This document shows positions 16,541-25,342 of a stretch of DNA of 64,000 bases, in pieces. Under the pieces are notes generated by a model. It searched no databases, was not told where the DNA came from, and was given only the letters and a program-made list of their open reading frames with translations. A program made the position numbers and the translations under genes. Origin of the DNA: Vagococcus sp. CY52-2 (lineage in GTDB: Bacteria > Bacillota > Bacilli > Lactobacillales > Vagococcaceae); NCBI RefSeq assembly GCF_022655055.1, contig NZ_CP093384.1, forward strand, positions 1,612,001 to 1,676,000, written 5' to 3'. Position 1 is the first letter of the stretch, and every line of letters starts with the position of its first letter.

Positions 16541-17002
16541 ATGATGTCACTTATTATTCAAAAAATCAAAACGATTACAACACAGCATTTCTCTTTATTA
16601 AAACAAGCAGATCCAGATGAGGATATGATTAATTCATATATTTATCGTGCTTTTTTGTTCGAATGCCTTTATAATAATAAAATTGTAGGTGTTCTAGTAT
16701 TAAATCAGAATAAAGGGAACGCATTAGAAATTTTAAATATTTCTGTCCTTGAAGAATATCAACATCAAGGCATCGGGTCTTCTCTCTTAGTTTTTACTGA
16801 AAATTTTGCAAAAGAAAACCATTACTCTACACTTGAAGTTTGTACAGGTTCTACAAGTATCTGGCAACTTTATTTTTATCAAAAACACGGCTTTCGCATA
16901 ACAGACATCCAGATTGACTACTTTCTCAAAAACTATTCTGAACCTATTTTTGAGCATGGTATTCAATTAAAAGACCAACTACGTCTTAAGAAAGTGGTTT
17001 AA
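16541..17002 (+). CDS. GNAT family N-acetyltransferase
   Basis: A 153-residue protein with the GNAT acetyl-CoA motif LEEYQHQGIGSSLL at about residues 69-82 and the following segment YSTLEVCTGSTSIWQLYFYQ, then KHGFRI. The substrate is unknown. It starts at an ATG-ATG pair after AAGGAAG, divergent from queT. A TATGAT -10 element lies near 16507-16512, overlapping the region opposite the queT promoter. Confidence 0.85.
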   Translation: MMSLIIQKIKTITTQHFSLLKQADPDEDMINSYIYRAFLFECLYNNKIVGVLVLNQNKGNALEILNISVLEEYQHQGIGSSLLVFTENFAKENHYSTLEVCTGSTSIWQLYFYQKHGFRITDIQIDYFLKNYSEPIFEHGIQLKDQLRLKKVV

Positions 17003-17050
17003 TCATATCGTGTTTATTAGTAGAACCGTCAGAATTTAAGGAGTTACTTT

Positions 17051-18004
17051 ATGAAAAAATTAATCTTACATTTATTAGTTAATCAACATGCTGGTTCTGG
17101 AAAAGGAGCTAAACAATATAAAGAAGTTCAAAAACAATTGATAGCAAAAAACATTCCATTTAAAACCTATTTTACTGAATATGCTGGTCATGAAAAAGAG
17201 ATTGTCCAAGAACTATTAAACGGTATTCTTACCCCTTATAAACAAGATGAACCATTTGAAAATTTATTAGTCGTATTAGGTGGTGATGGTACTTTACATG
17301 AAGTTGTCAATGCTTTAAAACACGAGCCGACTATTCCTATTGGCTACCTCCCAAGTGGTTCTGGAAATGATTTTGCTCGGGGGGTCGGCATTTCAAGAAA
17401 AATAAATGCGGCCTTAACACACTTGTTAGATGTAAACGAACCAAAACCAATTAGTTTAATGGAGGCAATGGATGTTGACTCAAATGATACTCGTCTTATT
17501 TTAAACAATGTTGGTGTAGGGATTGATGCGAAAATTGTGGCAACCGCCAATCATTCAAAGGCTAAATCATTATTAAATCAGATGAAATTAGGCTCTCTAT
17601 CGTATGTTAGTGCGGCTCTATCTTCCCTGTTTAAGCAACCTTCTTTTCCCTTAATTATTGAAACAACCACAGAAAAAAAAGAATTTGAAAGTGCCTTTTT
17701 ATGTACCACTACTAATCATCCTTATTTTGGTGGAGGAGTTGCGATTGATCCGACCGCTTCAGCTTATACAGATGACGTTCACTTAATTATTGTTGAAAAA
17801 ATTTTCCCTTTATCTTTAGCTTGGTTAATTATAAAATTATTTTTTAAACAACATTTAACCTCCCCACATCTACATCGCTTTGTCGATTCAGAATTGACAC
17901 TAACCTGTCCTCTTGCACAAGTGGGACAAGCAGATGGTGAAGAACTAGGAGAAAGAGACTTTAAACTACACTTTAAAACCACTCAACATTTATTTTGGAT
18001 GTAA
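17051..18004 (+). CDS. Diacylglycerol/lipid kinase family protein (YegS/BmrU type)
   Basis: A 317-residue protein of the diacylglycerol kinase catalytic family. Visible motifs are NQHAGSGKGA near residue 13, the nucleotide-binding VVLGGDGTLHEVVNAL at about 74-89, and GYLPSGSGNDFARG at about 97-110. Members phosphorylate lipid or sphingoid substrates at the membrane. This is not clearly the essential DgkB, so I keep it at family level. AAGGAG lies close upstream and its own terminator follows. Confidence 0.88.
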   Translation: MKKLILHLLVNQHAGSGKGAKQYKEVQKQLIAKNIPFKTYFTEYAGHEKEIVQELLNGILTPYKQDEPFENLLVVLGGDGTLHEVVNALKHEPTIPIGYLPSGSGNDFARGVGISRKINAALTHLLDVNEPKPISLMEAMDVDSNDTRLILNNVGVGIDAKIVATANHSKAKSLLNQMKLGSLSYVSAALSSLFKQPSFPLIIETTTEKKEFESAFLCTTTNHPYFGGGVAIDPTASAYTDDVHLIIVEKIFPLSLAWLIIKLFFKQHLTSPHLHRFVDSELTLTCPLAQVGQADGEELGERDFKLHFKTTQHLFWM

Positions 18005-18037
18005 AAATAAGCCATGGCAAAAGCCATCGCTTATTTT
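18003..18037. terminator. Bidirectional terminator
   Basis: AATAAGCCATGGC (18006-18018) pairs with GCCATCGCTTATT (18023-18035) with one C-C mismatch, followed by a T-run. It sits between the convergent lipid kinase and recD2. Confidence 0.85.
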
Positions 18038-20541
18038 TTTATTTCAAAATCGTGAGGAGTTTGGTCACTCATTCCAATCATTGGATCAATGGTAAGATAA
18101 TTATCTAGTGTTAAAACATATGGTTTAGGAGTCTCTTCATCTACTTTTTCAAACAAAGACACTTCTTTAACGTTTGATTTTTTTGGTAACTGTTCAAGTT
18201 TTTCTTCTACTTTATGATGTAGAGTTTCTTTAACTTCTTGCTCTTTTTCATCTAAATAATTTTCTTCCTCTTTAGCTCGTTTAACTAATAACTCATCGCT
18301 TTCAACAAGTCGTTCCACTAAAGTTGTTTGTCGCTCTAATGTCTGACTTTCAATTGCTCTGACAAAAGCATCAGGTTCACCAAGTAAAATCAAAAAATCT
18401 CGGCTTCTTGTCACAGCTGTATAAAGGAGTTTTCTTTGAAGCATTCGACCATATTGATTCACTAATGGTAAAATCACCATTTGAAACTCGCTACCTTGTG
18501 ATTTATGAATCGAACACGCATAAGCTAATGTAATTTTTTGCCATTCATTCCGTTTATAAACCACTTCTGTTTCATCAAATAAAATCGTCATCTCATCGAC
18601 CTTATCATCTGTATCTTTTCCATAAGTAATCCCAACAATTTCTCCCATGTCACCATTAAAAACATTCACCTCTGGACTATTCACAAGATGTAGTACCTTA
18701 TCACCAATACGATATAACTTGTCCAACCATTTTACTTCTTTTCTTTCGCCAGTATCATTGCTATTTAAAATCTGCTGCATCATAATGTTTAGTTGGTCAA
18801 TCCCTGCTTTTCCACGATACATTGGCGCTAATACTTGGACTTCTTGATTAGAAAAACCTTTATCTTTCGCTCGTGATACCACTTGTTCAACAACTGACTC
18901 GATTTGACTAACATGGCATTGAATAAACGACCGGTCTTTTTTGTTTTCTGTTAAATCATTTGGTACCTTACCATTTTTGATATGATGTGCTAATGAAATG
19001 ATAGAAGAACCATCATCTTGTCGATAAATATCCACTAATTCTTTTTTGGGTATTTCTTCTACTCTTAATAAATCTGTTAATACTTGACCTGGTCCAACTG
19101 AAGGCAACTGATCCTTATCCCCTACAAAAATAACTTGCATATTATTTGGCACAGATTTTAATAAAGTATTAACTAACCATGTATCAACCATTGACAACTC
19201 ATCAACTATCAAAAGTCCACCTTCAAGTTCTCTAGCCTCTTCTACGCCTTCTTTTTCTCGACCTGTCAGACCTAATAAGCGGTGAATGGTACTAGCTGGA
19301 AGCCCCGTCATGTCATTCATCCGTTTAGCTGCTCGACCAGTTGGTGCGGCCAAAAGAATTGGAAATATCTTTTGCGTGTAATCCTCCAAATTTAGAGAAA
19401 AGCCATTTAATTCTGCATATAAAGACACCAAACCATTAATTACGGTTGTTTTACCTGTACCAGGTCCTCCTGTTAAAATAAAAAAATGGGACATGATGGC
19501 TTCTTTCAATGCTTCTTTTTGACTATTACCATACTTGATGCCATTTTGCTTTTCAATCATTTTAATCGTGGCATCAATTTCTTTTTCTTTATAAGGTAAC
19601 TTTTTCTTTTTTTCAAGTAATCGTTTGATAGACGCAGCCGTACCAACCTCAGAAAAATACAACGATTTTTCAAACAAACGAGTTCCCTCTTGAATAATCA
19701 CACCTTCTTCAGCTAGACGAATTACTTCATCTGCTACTAATTGTGGATCAATTTCAACAGGTCGACTATTTTCTAACACCTGAATCGAAGCTGATAATAA
19801 TTGCTTTGCTTCCATGTAAGTATCACCAGCATTCAAGCAACCTTGATACAACTCATGAACCAATGCTGCTCGAATACGTTCTGAAGAAGTAGCAGAAATT
19901 CCAATTCGTTCTGCTAACATATCAGCTTTTTTAAACCCTACTCCCTCAATATCTTCCACCAACTGATATGGATTCTCTTCGATAATATTTAACGTATCAC
20001 CTTTATAATATTGATAAATAGTAAAAGCTAGCTGGTTTCCAAAACCATAACGATTTAAGCCGACAACAATTTGTTCCATGCCGTAATTTTCTTTTAAAGA
20101 AGACACCAGTGTTTCTTTCTTTTTTTGATTAAGTCCTGCAACTTGATCAAGTAAATCTGGATTATCTAAGATGTCATCTATAGCCGTTTCACCAAGCAAC
20201 TCAACAATTGTCTGAGCCGTTTTTTTCCCTATCCCAGGAAACTTACTACTTGATAAATAGTTTATCAATCCTTCTGTTGAGGTTGGTTTATCTTGTTCAT
20301 ATCGTTCTACTTTTAATTGTTCTCCATACCTTGGATGATTAACGATTTCTCCATAAAAACAATACAGTTCTCCCTCTTGAATCTGACCAAATGTTCCAGT
20401 GACAACAATCTCATCACCATCATAAGTTGTGTTAGTCTCTTTTACTTTTACCAACATGACCTTATAAAAATTTGTGGCATTTTCAAAAAAAATTGCTTCA
20501 ACCACTCCCTTTAGAAAAGGCGTCTTTGGCATCTCTTCCAT
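18031..20541 (-). CDS. recD2: ATP-dependent DNA helicase RecD2
   Basis: About 836 residues. The N-terminal region and helix-hairpin-helix part (SSSKFPGIGKKTAQTIVELL at about 98-117) is followed by a superfamily 1B helicase core with Walker A GGPGTGKTTVINGL near residue 360, Walker B LLIVDELSMVD, and late motifs YACSIHKSQGSEF and YTAVTRSRD. The acidic and basic tail is long. RecD2 is a 5'-3' helicase in repair that is independent of RecBC. I use ATG 20541, five bases after a perfect GGAGGTGA; the ATG at 20556 overlaps that site. It is probably cotranscribed with the upstream phosphatase and trmL. Confidence 0.95.
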   Translation of the reverse strand: MEEMPKTPFLKGVVEAIFFENATNFYKVMLVKVKETNTTYDGDEIVVTGTFGQIQEGELYCFYGEIVNHPRYGEQLKVERYEQDKPTSTEGLINYLSSSKFPGIGKKTAQTIVELLGETAIDDILDNPDLLDQVAGLNQKKKETLVSSLKENYGMEQIVVGLNRYGFGNQLAFTIYQYYKGDTLNIIEENPYQLVEDIEGVGFKKADMLAERIGISATSSERIRAALVHELYQGCLNAGDTYMEAKQLLSASIQVLENSRPVEIDPQLVADEVIRLAEEGVIIQEGTRLFEKSLYFSEVGTAASIKRLLEKKKKLPYKEKEIDATIKMIEKQNGIKYGNSQKEALKEAIMSHFFILTGGPGTGKTTVINGLVSLYAELNGFSLNLEDYTQKIFPILLAAPTGRAAKRMNDMTGLPASTIHRLLGLTGREKEGVEEARELEGGLLIVDELSMVDTWLVNTLLKSVPNNMQVIFVGDKDQLPSVGPGQVLTDLLRVEEIPKKELVDIYRQDDGSSIISLAHHIKNGKVPNDLTENKKDRSFIQCHVSQIESVVEQVVSRAKDKGFSNQEVQVLAPMYRGKAGIDQLNIMMQQILNSNDTGERKEVKWLDKLYRIGDKVLHLVNSPEVNVFNGDMGEIVGITYGKDTDDKVDEMTILFDETEVVYKRNEWQKITLAYACSIHKSQGSEFQMVILPLVNQYGRMLQRKLLYTAVTRSRDFLILLGEPDAFVRAIESQTLERQTTLVERLVESDELLVKRAKEEENYLDEKEQEVKETLHHKVEEKLEQLPKKSNVKEVSLFEKVDEETPKPYVLTLDNYLTIDPMIGMSDQTPHDFEIKK

Positions 20542-20559
20542 TGTCGTCACCTCCATCTA

Positions 20560-21180
20560 TCATGATAAGAAATCTGTATTGTTCCAATCATCTAAAGTAA
20601 ATTCTCCATCATTAAATGATAAAACTGTCACACTATTATTATCTAACATTCCCTCAACTTCACGAATACGTTCAATTGGTACACCTAAAAGCGTCCGCAT
20701 ACAGGCAATTAACATGGCACCATGCCCAACAAACAACAATGGCCCTGTTTCATTGTCTTCTATTGCTTCTTTTACAACAGTCGTGCTTCTTTTAATCATC
20801 GAGTCATAATTTTCTCCATTAAAAGCGGATGGATCATACTTATCTGGGTGATTTCTCAAATAAAACATCTCATTAGGAAACGTTTCCTTTGCTGTTAAAA
20901 ACTTTTCTCCTTCTAAATCGCCAAAACTAAGCTCTACAAAGCCTGGTCTTTCATACATAGGGACATCATAGCCAAATTGTGACACAATGCCCTCAGCCGT
21001 TTCTTTTGCTCGTTTAATAGGACTTGTATACACTGCTTTAAACGGAATCTCTTTTAACGCTTGACCACATTTTTTCATGTCTTCATAACTTTGTGGTAAT
21101 AAAGGAGAGTCTTTCACTCCTTGTAACCGATCGTCTAAATTCCATTCTGTTTTTCCGTGACGGACAAAATATAATTTCAT
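20560..21180 (-). CDS. Histidine phosphatase family protein
   Basis: A 206-residue phosphoglycerate-mutase-like phosphatase. The catalytic RHG motif is in YFVRHGKTEWN at residues 4-14 and a second catalytic His in LFVGHGAML at about residue 152. The substrate is not evident; relatives act on sugar phosphates or small phosphoesters. It lies eleven bases after trmL and nineteen before recD2 on the same strand. Confidence 0.88.
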   Translation of the reverse strand: MKLYFVRHGKTEWNLDDRLQGVKDSPLLPQSYEDMKKCGQALKEIPFKAVYTSPIKRAKETAEGIVSQFGYDVPMYERPGFVELSFGDLEGEKFLTAKETFPNEMFYLRNHPDKYDPSAFNGENYDSMIKRSTTVVKEAIEDNETGPLLFVGHGAMLIACMRTLLGVPIERIREVEGMLDNNSVTVLSFNDGEFTLDDWNNTDFLS

Positions 21181-21191
21181 TCAACTAACTC

Positions 21192-21695
21192 CTAGCTTAA
21201 TTTATCATTGTCATAGATATGGACTGCTTCTAAATCAGGAAATGCCTGTTGTCTTAATGCTTCATAAACAACTAACGCAACGGTATTCGATAAATTCAAT
21301 GATCGAACGTGTTCATCATTCATTGGAATACGGATGCATTTTTCTTCATTGTCTCTCATAAATGTTTCTGGTAATCCTGTTGTTTCTTTTCCAAAAATAA
21401 AATAATGGTCACGCCCATCATTAAACGCCACATCGCTATAAGTATTTCTAGCAAATTTTGTGACCAAATGTAGTGGCGAATCACCTAATGTTTCTAAAAA
21501 AGCATCTAAGCTTTTGTGATATGTAATATTCACATCATTCCAATAATCAAGCCCTGCTCGTTTTAAATGTTTATCATCTGTTGAAAATCCTAATGGCTCA
21601 ATTAAATGTAATGGGGAATTTGTTGCAGCACAAGTTCGTGCAATATTTCCGGTATTTGCCGGTATTTGTGGCTCAAATAATACGATATGATTCAT
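21192..21695 (-). CDS. trmL: tRNA (cytidine/uridine-34 2'-O)-methyltransferase TrmL
   Basis: A 167-residue SPOUT methyltransferase. The three SPOUT motifs are visible: [13 protein letters not shown] near residue 15, [10 protein letters not shown] near 100, and [20 protein letters not shown] near 120. The last contains the trefoil-knot AdoMet site. TrmL methylates the wobble ribose of two tRNA-Leu species. It is preceded by a structured RNA that ends in a strong terminator (21730-21843), so its expression may be attenuated. Confidence 0.95.
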   Translation of the reverse strand: MNHIVLFEPQIPANTGNIARTCAATNSPLHLIEPLGFSTDDKHLKRAGLDYWNDVNITYHKSLDAFLETLGDSPLHLVTKFARNTYSDVAFNDGRDHYFIFGKETTGLPETFMRDNEEKCIRIPMNDEHVRSLNLSNTVALVVYEALRQQAFPDLEAVHIYDNDKLS

Positions 21696-21729
21696 TATTT
21701 TGGGTCTCTTCTTTCCTATTTTTTTGCAT

Positions 21730-21843
21730 AAAAAAAACGTATCGTCTCGGTGTTAGTTCACTGCGAGTCGCTACGTTGGCGGTTTGCCATCTCACCAACT
21801 TTTATCAGAACAGGAATCTGATAAAAACCGCTGAAAATGACTT
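21730..21843 (-). ncRNA. Unassigned structured RNA / attenuator upstream of trmL
   Basis: The minus-strand RNA has its own promoter (21850-21878) and terminator. GCGGTTT (21831-21825) pairs with AAACCGC (21785-21779). Between them sits a 7-bp hairpin TTATCAG/CTGATAA (21824-21818 with 21808-21802), then GTTG (21799-21796), which pairs with CAAC (21778-21775) beyond the first helix. That is an H-type pseudoknot. A terminator stem follows (21775-21764 with 21749-21738, two imperfect pairs), then eight T. The layout is that of a riboswitch or protein-sensed attenuator for trmL. I match no known family. Confidence 0.6.
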
Positions 21844-21849
21844 GATGCT

Positions 21850-21878
21850 ATTGTAGCACTAACAACTATAAAAAACAA
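21850..21878 (-). promoter_or_regulatory. Promoter of the trmL leader RNA
   Basis: Minus-strand TTGTTT (21878-21873), 17 bases, TACAAT (21855-21850) with an extended -10 TG two bases before it. Start expected near 21843. Confidence 0.7.
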
Positions 21879-21893
21879 CCTTAGTTTTGGAAA

Positions 21894-22754
21894 TCAATAT
21901 TTTTTACCAACCAATATTTTCACATCTATTGTTAATTTCTGAAAATAATTATCACGAGCATGCTCTTTTGCCTGAATACTGGCTCCCCAATGCATTGGTG
22001 ACATCATCAAAACATCTTGAAAATCTTCTTTTTCCACAACAAATTGATAGGTTATTCTTTTTTCTTCTATTAACTGCATATCTTTTAAAAATTTTTGATA
22101 CACTTTTTCATTACTATATTGTTGTTTAGCTTGCTCATCATAATAAAATAGCTCACGTAATTCTTTTAAATAATGTTCTTCTGGAATAACTTTAATCACT
22201 AGCCCTTCTTTTTTTAAAACACGACTCATCTCTTCATAGTGACTAGGTGAAAAAATATTTAATAAAGTATCTACACTCTCGTCTTTAAATGGCATATTTG
22301 TGACATCTCCAATGAACCAAAAAGCCTCTTTTGAAAAGTCACTTGCTAATACCATACCATCCTTGGACAAATCAAATCCCATCTTAGTGCCAGAAATATC
22401 ATTGTTTCTGATTAGCCTCTCTAAGATACTTCCTTCTCCAGCTCCCATATCCACTATTAAACCAATTTCCCCTTGATTTGAAATAATACGGGCTATTTCC
22501 TTTTCAATTGGCTGATATAATCCCTTTTGAATCATATTGCGTCGATGTTCAAGCATCTGATGATCATAATCACTTTCCATATGGTGAAGTGGAAAATGGA
22601 TCGTTCCTTTTTTCGACAAATCAAAATGATGATTATTCTGACAAACTAAGCTATTATCTAATAATTCAAATGCACTATGACATTTGGGACATGCCATTGC
22701 ACCCACTGTCGTTTTTAAGTGATCTATCGCATACTCTTTTTTCTTTTTTAGCAT
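21894..22754 (-). CDS. rlmA: 23S rRNA (guanine-N1)-methyltransferase RlmA type
   Basis: A 286-residue protein. The N-terminal zinc site is C-x2-C (CPKCHSAF, about residues 22-29) with a later C-x4-H pair (LVCQNNHHFDLS). The AdoMet motif I is VDMGAGEGSIL at about 98-108. The segment SDYDHQMLEHRRNMIQKGLY is typical of RlmA. The enzyme methylates N1 of a guanine in helix 35 of 23S rRNA; Gram-positive members are often RlmA(II), at G748, which can affect tylosin susceptibility. The exact position is not decided here. Confidence 0.87.
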   Translation of the reverse strand: MLKKKKEYAIDHLKTTVGAMACPKCHSAFELLDNSLVCQNNHHFDLSKKGTIHFPLHHMESDYDHQMLEHRRNMIQKGLYQPIEKEIARIISNQGEIGLIVDMGAGEGSILERLIRNNDISGTKMGFDLSKDGMVLASDFSKEAFWFIGDVTNMPFKDESVDTLLNIFSPSHYEEMSRVLKKEGLVIKVIPEEHYLKELRELFYYDEQAKQQYSNEKVYQKFLKDMQLIEEKRITYQFVVEKEDFQDVLMMSPMHWGASIQAKEHARDNYFQKLTIDVKILVGKKY

Positions 22755-22873
22755 ATTTAAACTCCTAAATAAATGTTACGACTATCATACCATAATTTTC
22801 ATCGACAAATGATGGTTTATGCTATACTAATATTACAAGAATGAATGAATGAAACTCGGAGGATTTGTTTGTG

Positions 22874-23515
22874 ATGATTAAAGAATTTTGTGCTGAAAAC
22901 TTTACGAATATTCCAAATGCGATTGCTTCAGGTGCAACACGCATTGAACTTTGTGACAATTTAGCTGTCGGTGGGACAACAGTTAGTAAGGGTGTCTTGG
23001 CAGAAACCATGGCCTACTGTAGTGAAAAAGGCGTTCCTGTGATGGCGATTATCAGACCTCGTGGTGGAAATTTCGTCTATACTGACATTGAATTAAAAAT
23101 TATGGAAGCAGATATTTTAGAAGCAAGACAACTTGGTGTTGATGGGGTAGTATTTGGTTGTCTAAATGAACAAAATAAAATCGATGAAGAGGCTATGTTA
23201 ATCTTATTAGAAGCTTCTGAAGGTATGCAAGTCACCTTTCATATGGCGTTTGACTTAATGAAGCGTGATGACCAATTTGAAGCCATTGACTGGTTAAGCC
23301 AACATGGCGTTACTCGGATTTTAACTCATGGTGGAGCAAGTGTCGTACCAATTGAAAAACATTTAGAATACCTTAATGATTTAATTTCCTACGCTAATAA
23401 CCGAATTACAATTCTACCTGGTGGTGGAATTACTTATAAGAATATTGATACAGTGACTTCCTTTTTAAATGTAAAAGAGGTACACGGAACTCGAATTGTT
23501 GATTTTCATTTTTAA
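22874..23515 (+). CDS. cutC: CutC family protein
   Basis: A TIM-barrel protein of about 213 residues, MIKEFCAENFTNIPNAIASG onwards. It has CutC signatures: RIELCDNLAVGGTTVSKG, MAIIRPRGGNFVY and HMAFDLM. CutC has been linked to copper homeostasis, including copper binding in Enterococcus faecalis, but its biochemical role remains unclear. I use ATG 22874; a GTG at 22871 has better spacing to CGGAGGA and would add one Met. An extended -10 (TGCTATACT) lies upstream. Confidence 0.92.
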   Translation: MIKEFCAENFTNIPNAIASGATRIELCDNLAVGGTTVSKGVLAETMAYCSEKGVPVMAIIRPRGGNFVYTDIELKIMEADILEARQLGVDGVVFGCLNEQNKIDEEAMLILLEASEGMQVTFHMAFDLMKRDDQFEAIDWLSQHGVTRILTHGGASVVPIEKHLEYLNDLISYANNRITILPGGGITYKNIDTVTSFLNVKEVHGTRIVDFHF

Positions 23516-23550
23516 AAAGTGCTTTGCGTTTTAGACGCAAAGCACTTTTT
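23514..23550. terminator. Bidirectional terminator
   Basis: A-run plus GTGCTTTGCGT (23514-23529) pairs with ACGCAAAGCAC plus T-run (23535-23550). Shared by convergent cutC and msrA. Confidence 0.93.
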
Positions 23551-23553
23551 CTT

Positions 23554-24069
23554 TTACCAATTATTCTCAATAAACTGATCACGACCAGAAGTTCGTCGAT
23601 AATTTTGATAATGCTCTTCGTTTTTTTGATAAAAATCTTGGTGATAATCTTCTGCAGGATAAAAAGTTTTAGCTTTTTCTATTTGCGTTACAATGGGTTG
23701 ATCAAATTTTCCACTTTCCTCTAGCTCTTTTCTTGATTCTTTTGCTATCTCATATTGTTCATCATTCTCATAAAAAATAACTGGACGATAAGAATCACCT
23801 CTATCAACAAATTGCCCCATAGCATCTGTTGGATCTGTTTGATGCCAATAAATCTCAACCAAGTCTTTATAACTAATTATTTCAGGATCAAATGTAATTT
23901 CAACAGCTTCTGTGTGACCTGTTGTTCCACTACACACTTGTTCATACGTTGGATTAACTGTATGACCACCTGTATACCCCGAAACTACTTTAATAATTCC
24001 AGGTAACTCATCAAATGGTTTTACCATACACCAAAAGCATCCACCAGCAAATATTGCTTTTTCTTCCAT
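23554..24069 (-). CDS. msrA: Peptide methionine (S)-S-oxide reductase MsrA
   Basis: About 171 residues beginning [14 protein letters not shown], where the first Cys of GCFWC is the catalytic sulfenate residue. [28 protein letters not shown] and [24 protein letters not shown] are family hallmarks, split here into shorter conserved blocks at about residues 30-60 and 75-100. It repairs methionine-S-sulfoxide in proteins. I start at ATG 24069, nine bases after AAGGAG; the ATG at 24078 would overlap that site. Confidence 0.95.
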   Translation of the reverse strand: MEEKAIFAGGCFWCMVKPFDELPGIIKVVSGYTGGHTVNPTYEQVCSGTTGHTEAVEITFDPEIISYKDLVEIYWHQTDPTDAMGQFVDRGDSYRPVIFYENDEQYEIAKESRKELEESGKFDQPIVTQIEKAKTFYPAEDYHQDFYQKNEEHYQNYRRTSGRDQFIENNW

Positions 24070-24147
24070 TAAAATCATCTCCTTATCTTTTTCTAACCAT
24101 TTTAAACAATCTTCTTTTATTCGTCACATAATATGATTTATTCACAA

Positions 24148-24173
24148 AATATTCCTTCTTTTAAAGGAATATT
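24148..24173. promoter_or_regulatory. Inverted repeat between msrA and mupG, candidate operator
   Basis: AATATTCCTT (24148-24157) and AAGGAATATT (24164-24173) are perfect 10-bp arms with a 6-bp spacer, lying in the divergent msrA/mupG intergenic region. There is no T-run, so an operator is likelier than a terminator. Confidence 0.4.
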
Positions 24174-24196
24174 ATTTTATAATATATAATATTTTA

Positions 24197-24225
24197 ATTG
24201 AAAAAAAATTTCAATAAGATATAAT
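24197..24225 (+). promoter_or_regulatory. Promoter of the MurNAc operon
   Basis: TTGAAA (24198-24203), 16 bases, TATAAT (24220-24225). ATTGAAA and TTTCAAT (24197-24203 and 24209-24215) form a short palindrome over the -35 and spacer, which might be a repressor site. Confidence 0.65.
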
Positions 24226-24239
24226 AATCTTATCTCATA

Positions 24240-24253
24240 TGAAAACGAATACA
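24240..24253 (+). promoter_or_regulatory. Candidate cre site (CcpA)
   Basis: TGAAAACGAATACA matches the cre consensus TGWAANCGNTNWCA at all but one position. It lies downstream of the -10 and upstream of the mupG ribosome binding site, where CcpA would repress in glucose. Confidence 0.65.
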
Positions 24254-24277
24254 ATCAAGAAAGGAGTTTAAAAAATA

Positions 24278-25342
24278 ATGTTTGGTTTTTCTATTTTTAT
24301 GAATCAACCTTTATCGAATGAAAAAAAGAGTTACATAGAAAAAATGAAAACAATTGGATTTACAGGTATTTTCACTTCGCTACATATTCCAGAAGATGAT
24401 GCCGCTACCTACTATTCCAGACTAATTGAACTTGGCACGGAAGCTAAAAAAAACAATCTTAACTTAATGATTGACATATCAGGTGATGCTTTGTCTAAAG
24501 CAGGATTTTCTATTGATCGTCTTGATGAATTAAAACATATTGGTGTGACAGCTCTTCGAATGGATTACCATATTTCAAATGATACAATCGCCAAGTGCTC
24601 TCATCATATGACAGTTGGATTAAATGCTAGTACTATTACACAACATGATATTGATGACCTAATCAAACACAAAGCAAATTTCAAACACTTAGAAGCATGG
24701 CATAACTACTATCCTCGACCAGAAACTGGATTAGATAAAACCTGGTATTTAGAAAAAAATCAGTGGCTAAAAGAAAATGGATTTACTATTCAAGGTTTCG
24801 TTCCAGGTGATGATGATTTAAGAGGTCCACTTTATGAAGGCTTACCTACACTAGAGGAACATCGTTATATCCACCCTCTAGCAAGTGCTTTAGATTTAGC
24901 TAACCAACTTACTGATGACATTTATATTGGAGACGGCGGCTTAAGCGAGGTCACACAATCTCAGTTTAAAGAGTTTTTACAAAATGATACTCTCACTCTC
25001 CATGTTAATACCATTGATGAAGAATTTAGCTCTCTCTTTCTTGGTCAACATCACAATCGTCAAGATGAAGCACGCGATGTGGTAAGAAGCGCCAATGCAC
25101 GATTTAAACAAATACCTGATATTCCCCCCAAAAAAAACCTACCACGCTTAAAAGGAAGTGTGACGTTAGATAATCACGCATATTTACGCTATATGGGAGA
25201 ATTACAAATTGCCAAAAGAGATTTGGTTAAAGACGATAAAGTCAATGTTGTCGCATATGTGATTGAAAAAGACATTCCCATAATAGACCACATCAAAGCA
25301 GGCATGCGTTATGAATTAAGAAAGGATGATGATAATGAGTAA
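24278..25342 (+). CDS. mupG: DUF871 family protein, probable 6-phospho-N-acetylmuramidase MupG
   Basis: A 354-residue protein with a TIM-barrel N-terminal part (FTSLHIPEDD; LNLMIDISGDAL; LRMDYHIS) and a smaller C-terminal domain, the DUF871 arrangement. MupG of this family cleaves phosphorylated MurNAc-GlcNAc disaccharides inside the cell. The next genes, murQ and a MurNAc-type PTS, strongly support that role in cell wall recycling. It overlaps murQ by eight bases. Ribosome binding site AAAGGAG. Confidence 0.88.
   Translation: MFGFSIFMNQPLSNEKKSYIEKMKTIGFTGIFTSLHIPEDDAATYYSRLIELGTEAKKNNLNLMIDISGDALSKAGFSIDRLDELKHIGVTALRMDYHISNDTIAKCSHHMTVGLNASTITQHDIDDLIKHKANFKHLEAWHNYYPRPETGLDKTWYLEKNQWLKENGFTIQGFVPGDDDLRGPLYEGLPTLEEHRYIHPLASALDLANQLTDDIYIGDGGLSEVTQSQFKEFLQNDTLTLHVNTIDEEFSSLFLGQHHNRQDEARDVVRSANARFKQIPDIPPKKNLPRLKGSVTLDNHAYLRYMGELQIAKRDLVKDDKVNVVAYVIEKDIPIIDHIKAGMRYELRKDDDNE

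Noticed and set aside
16366-16620. 84-codon plus-strand frame over the queT leader
   Set aside because: It runs antisense through the queT start, leader and promoter and overlaps a clear GNAT gene in another frame.
22508-22768. Plus-strand frame antisense to rlmA
   Set aside because: Shadow of a well-supported gene without a start signal.
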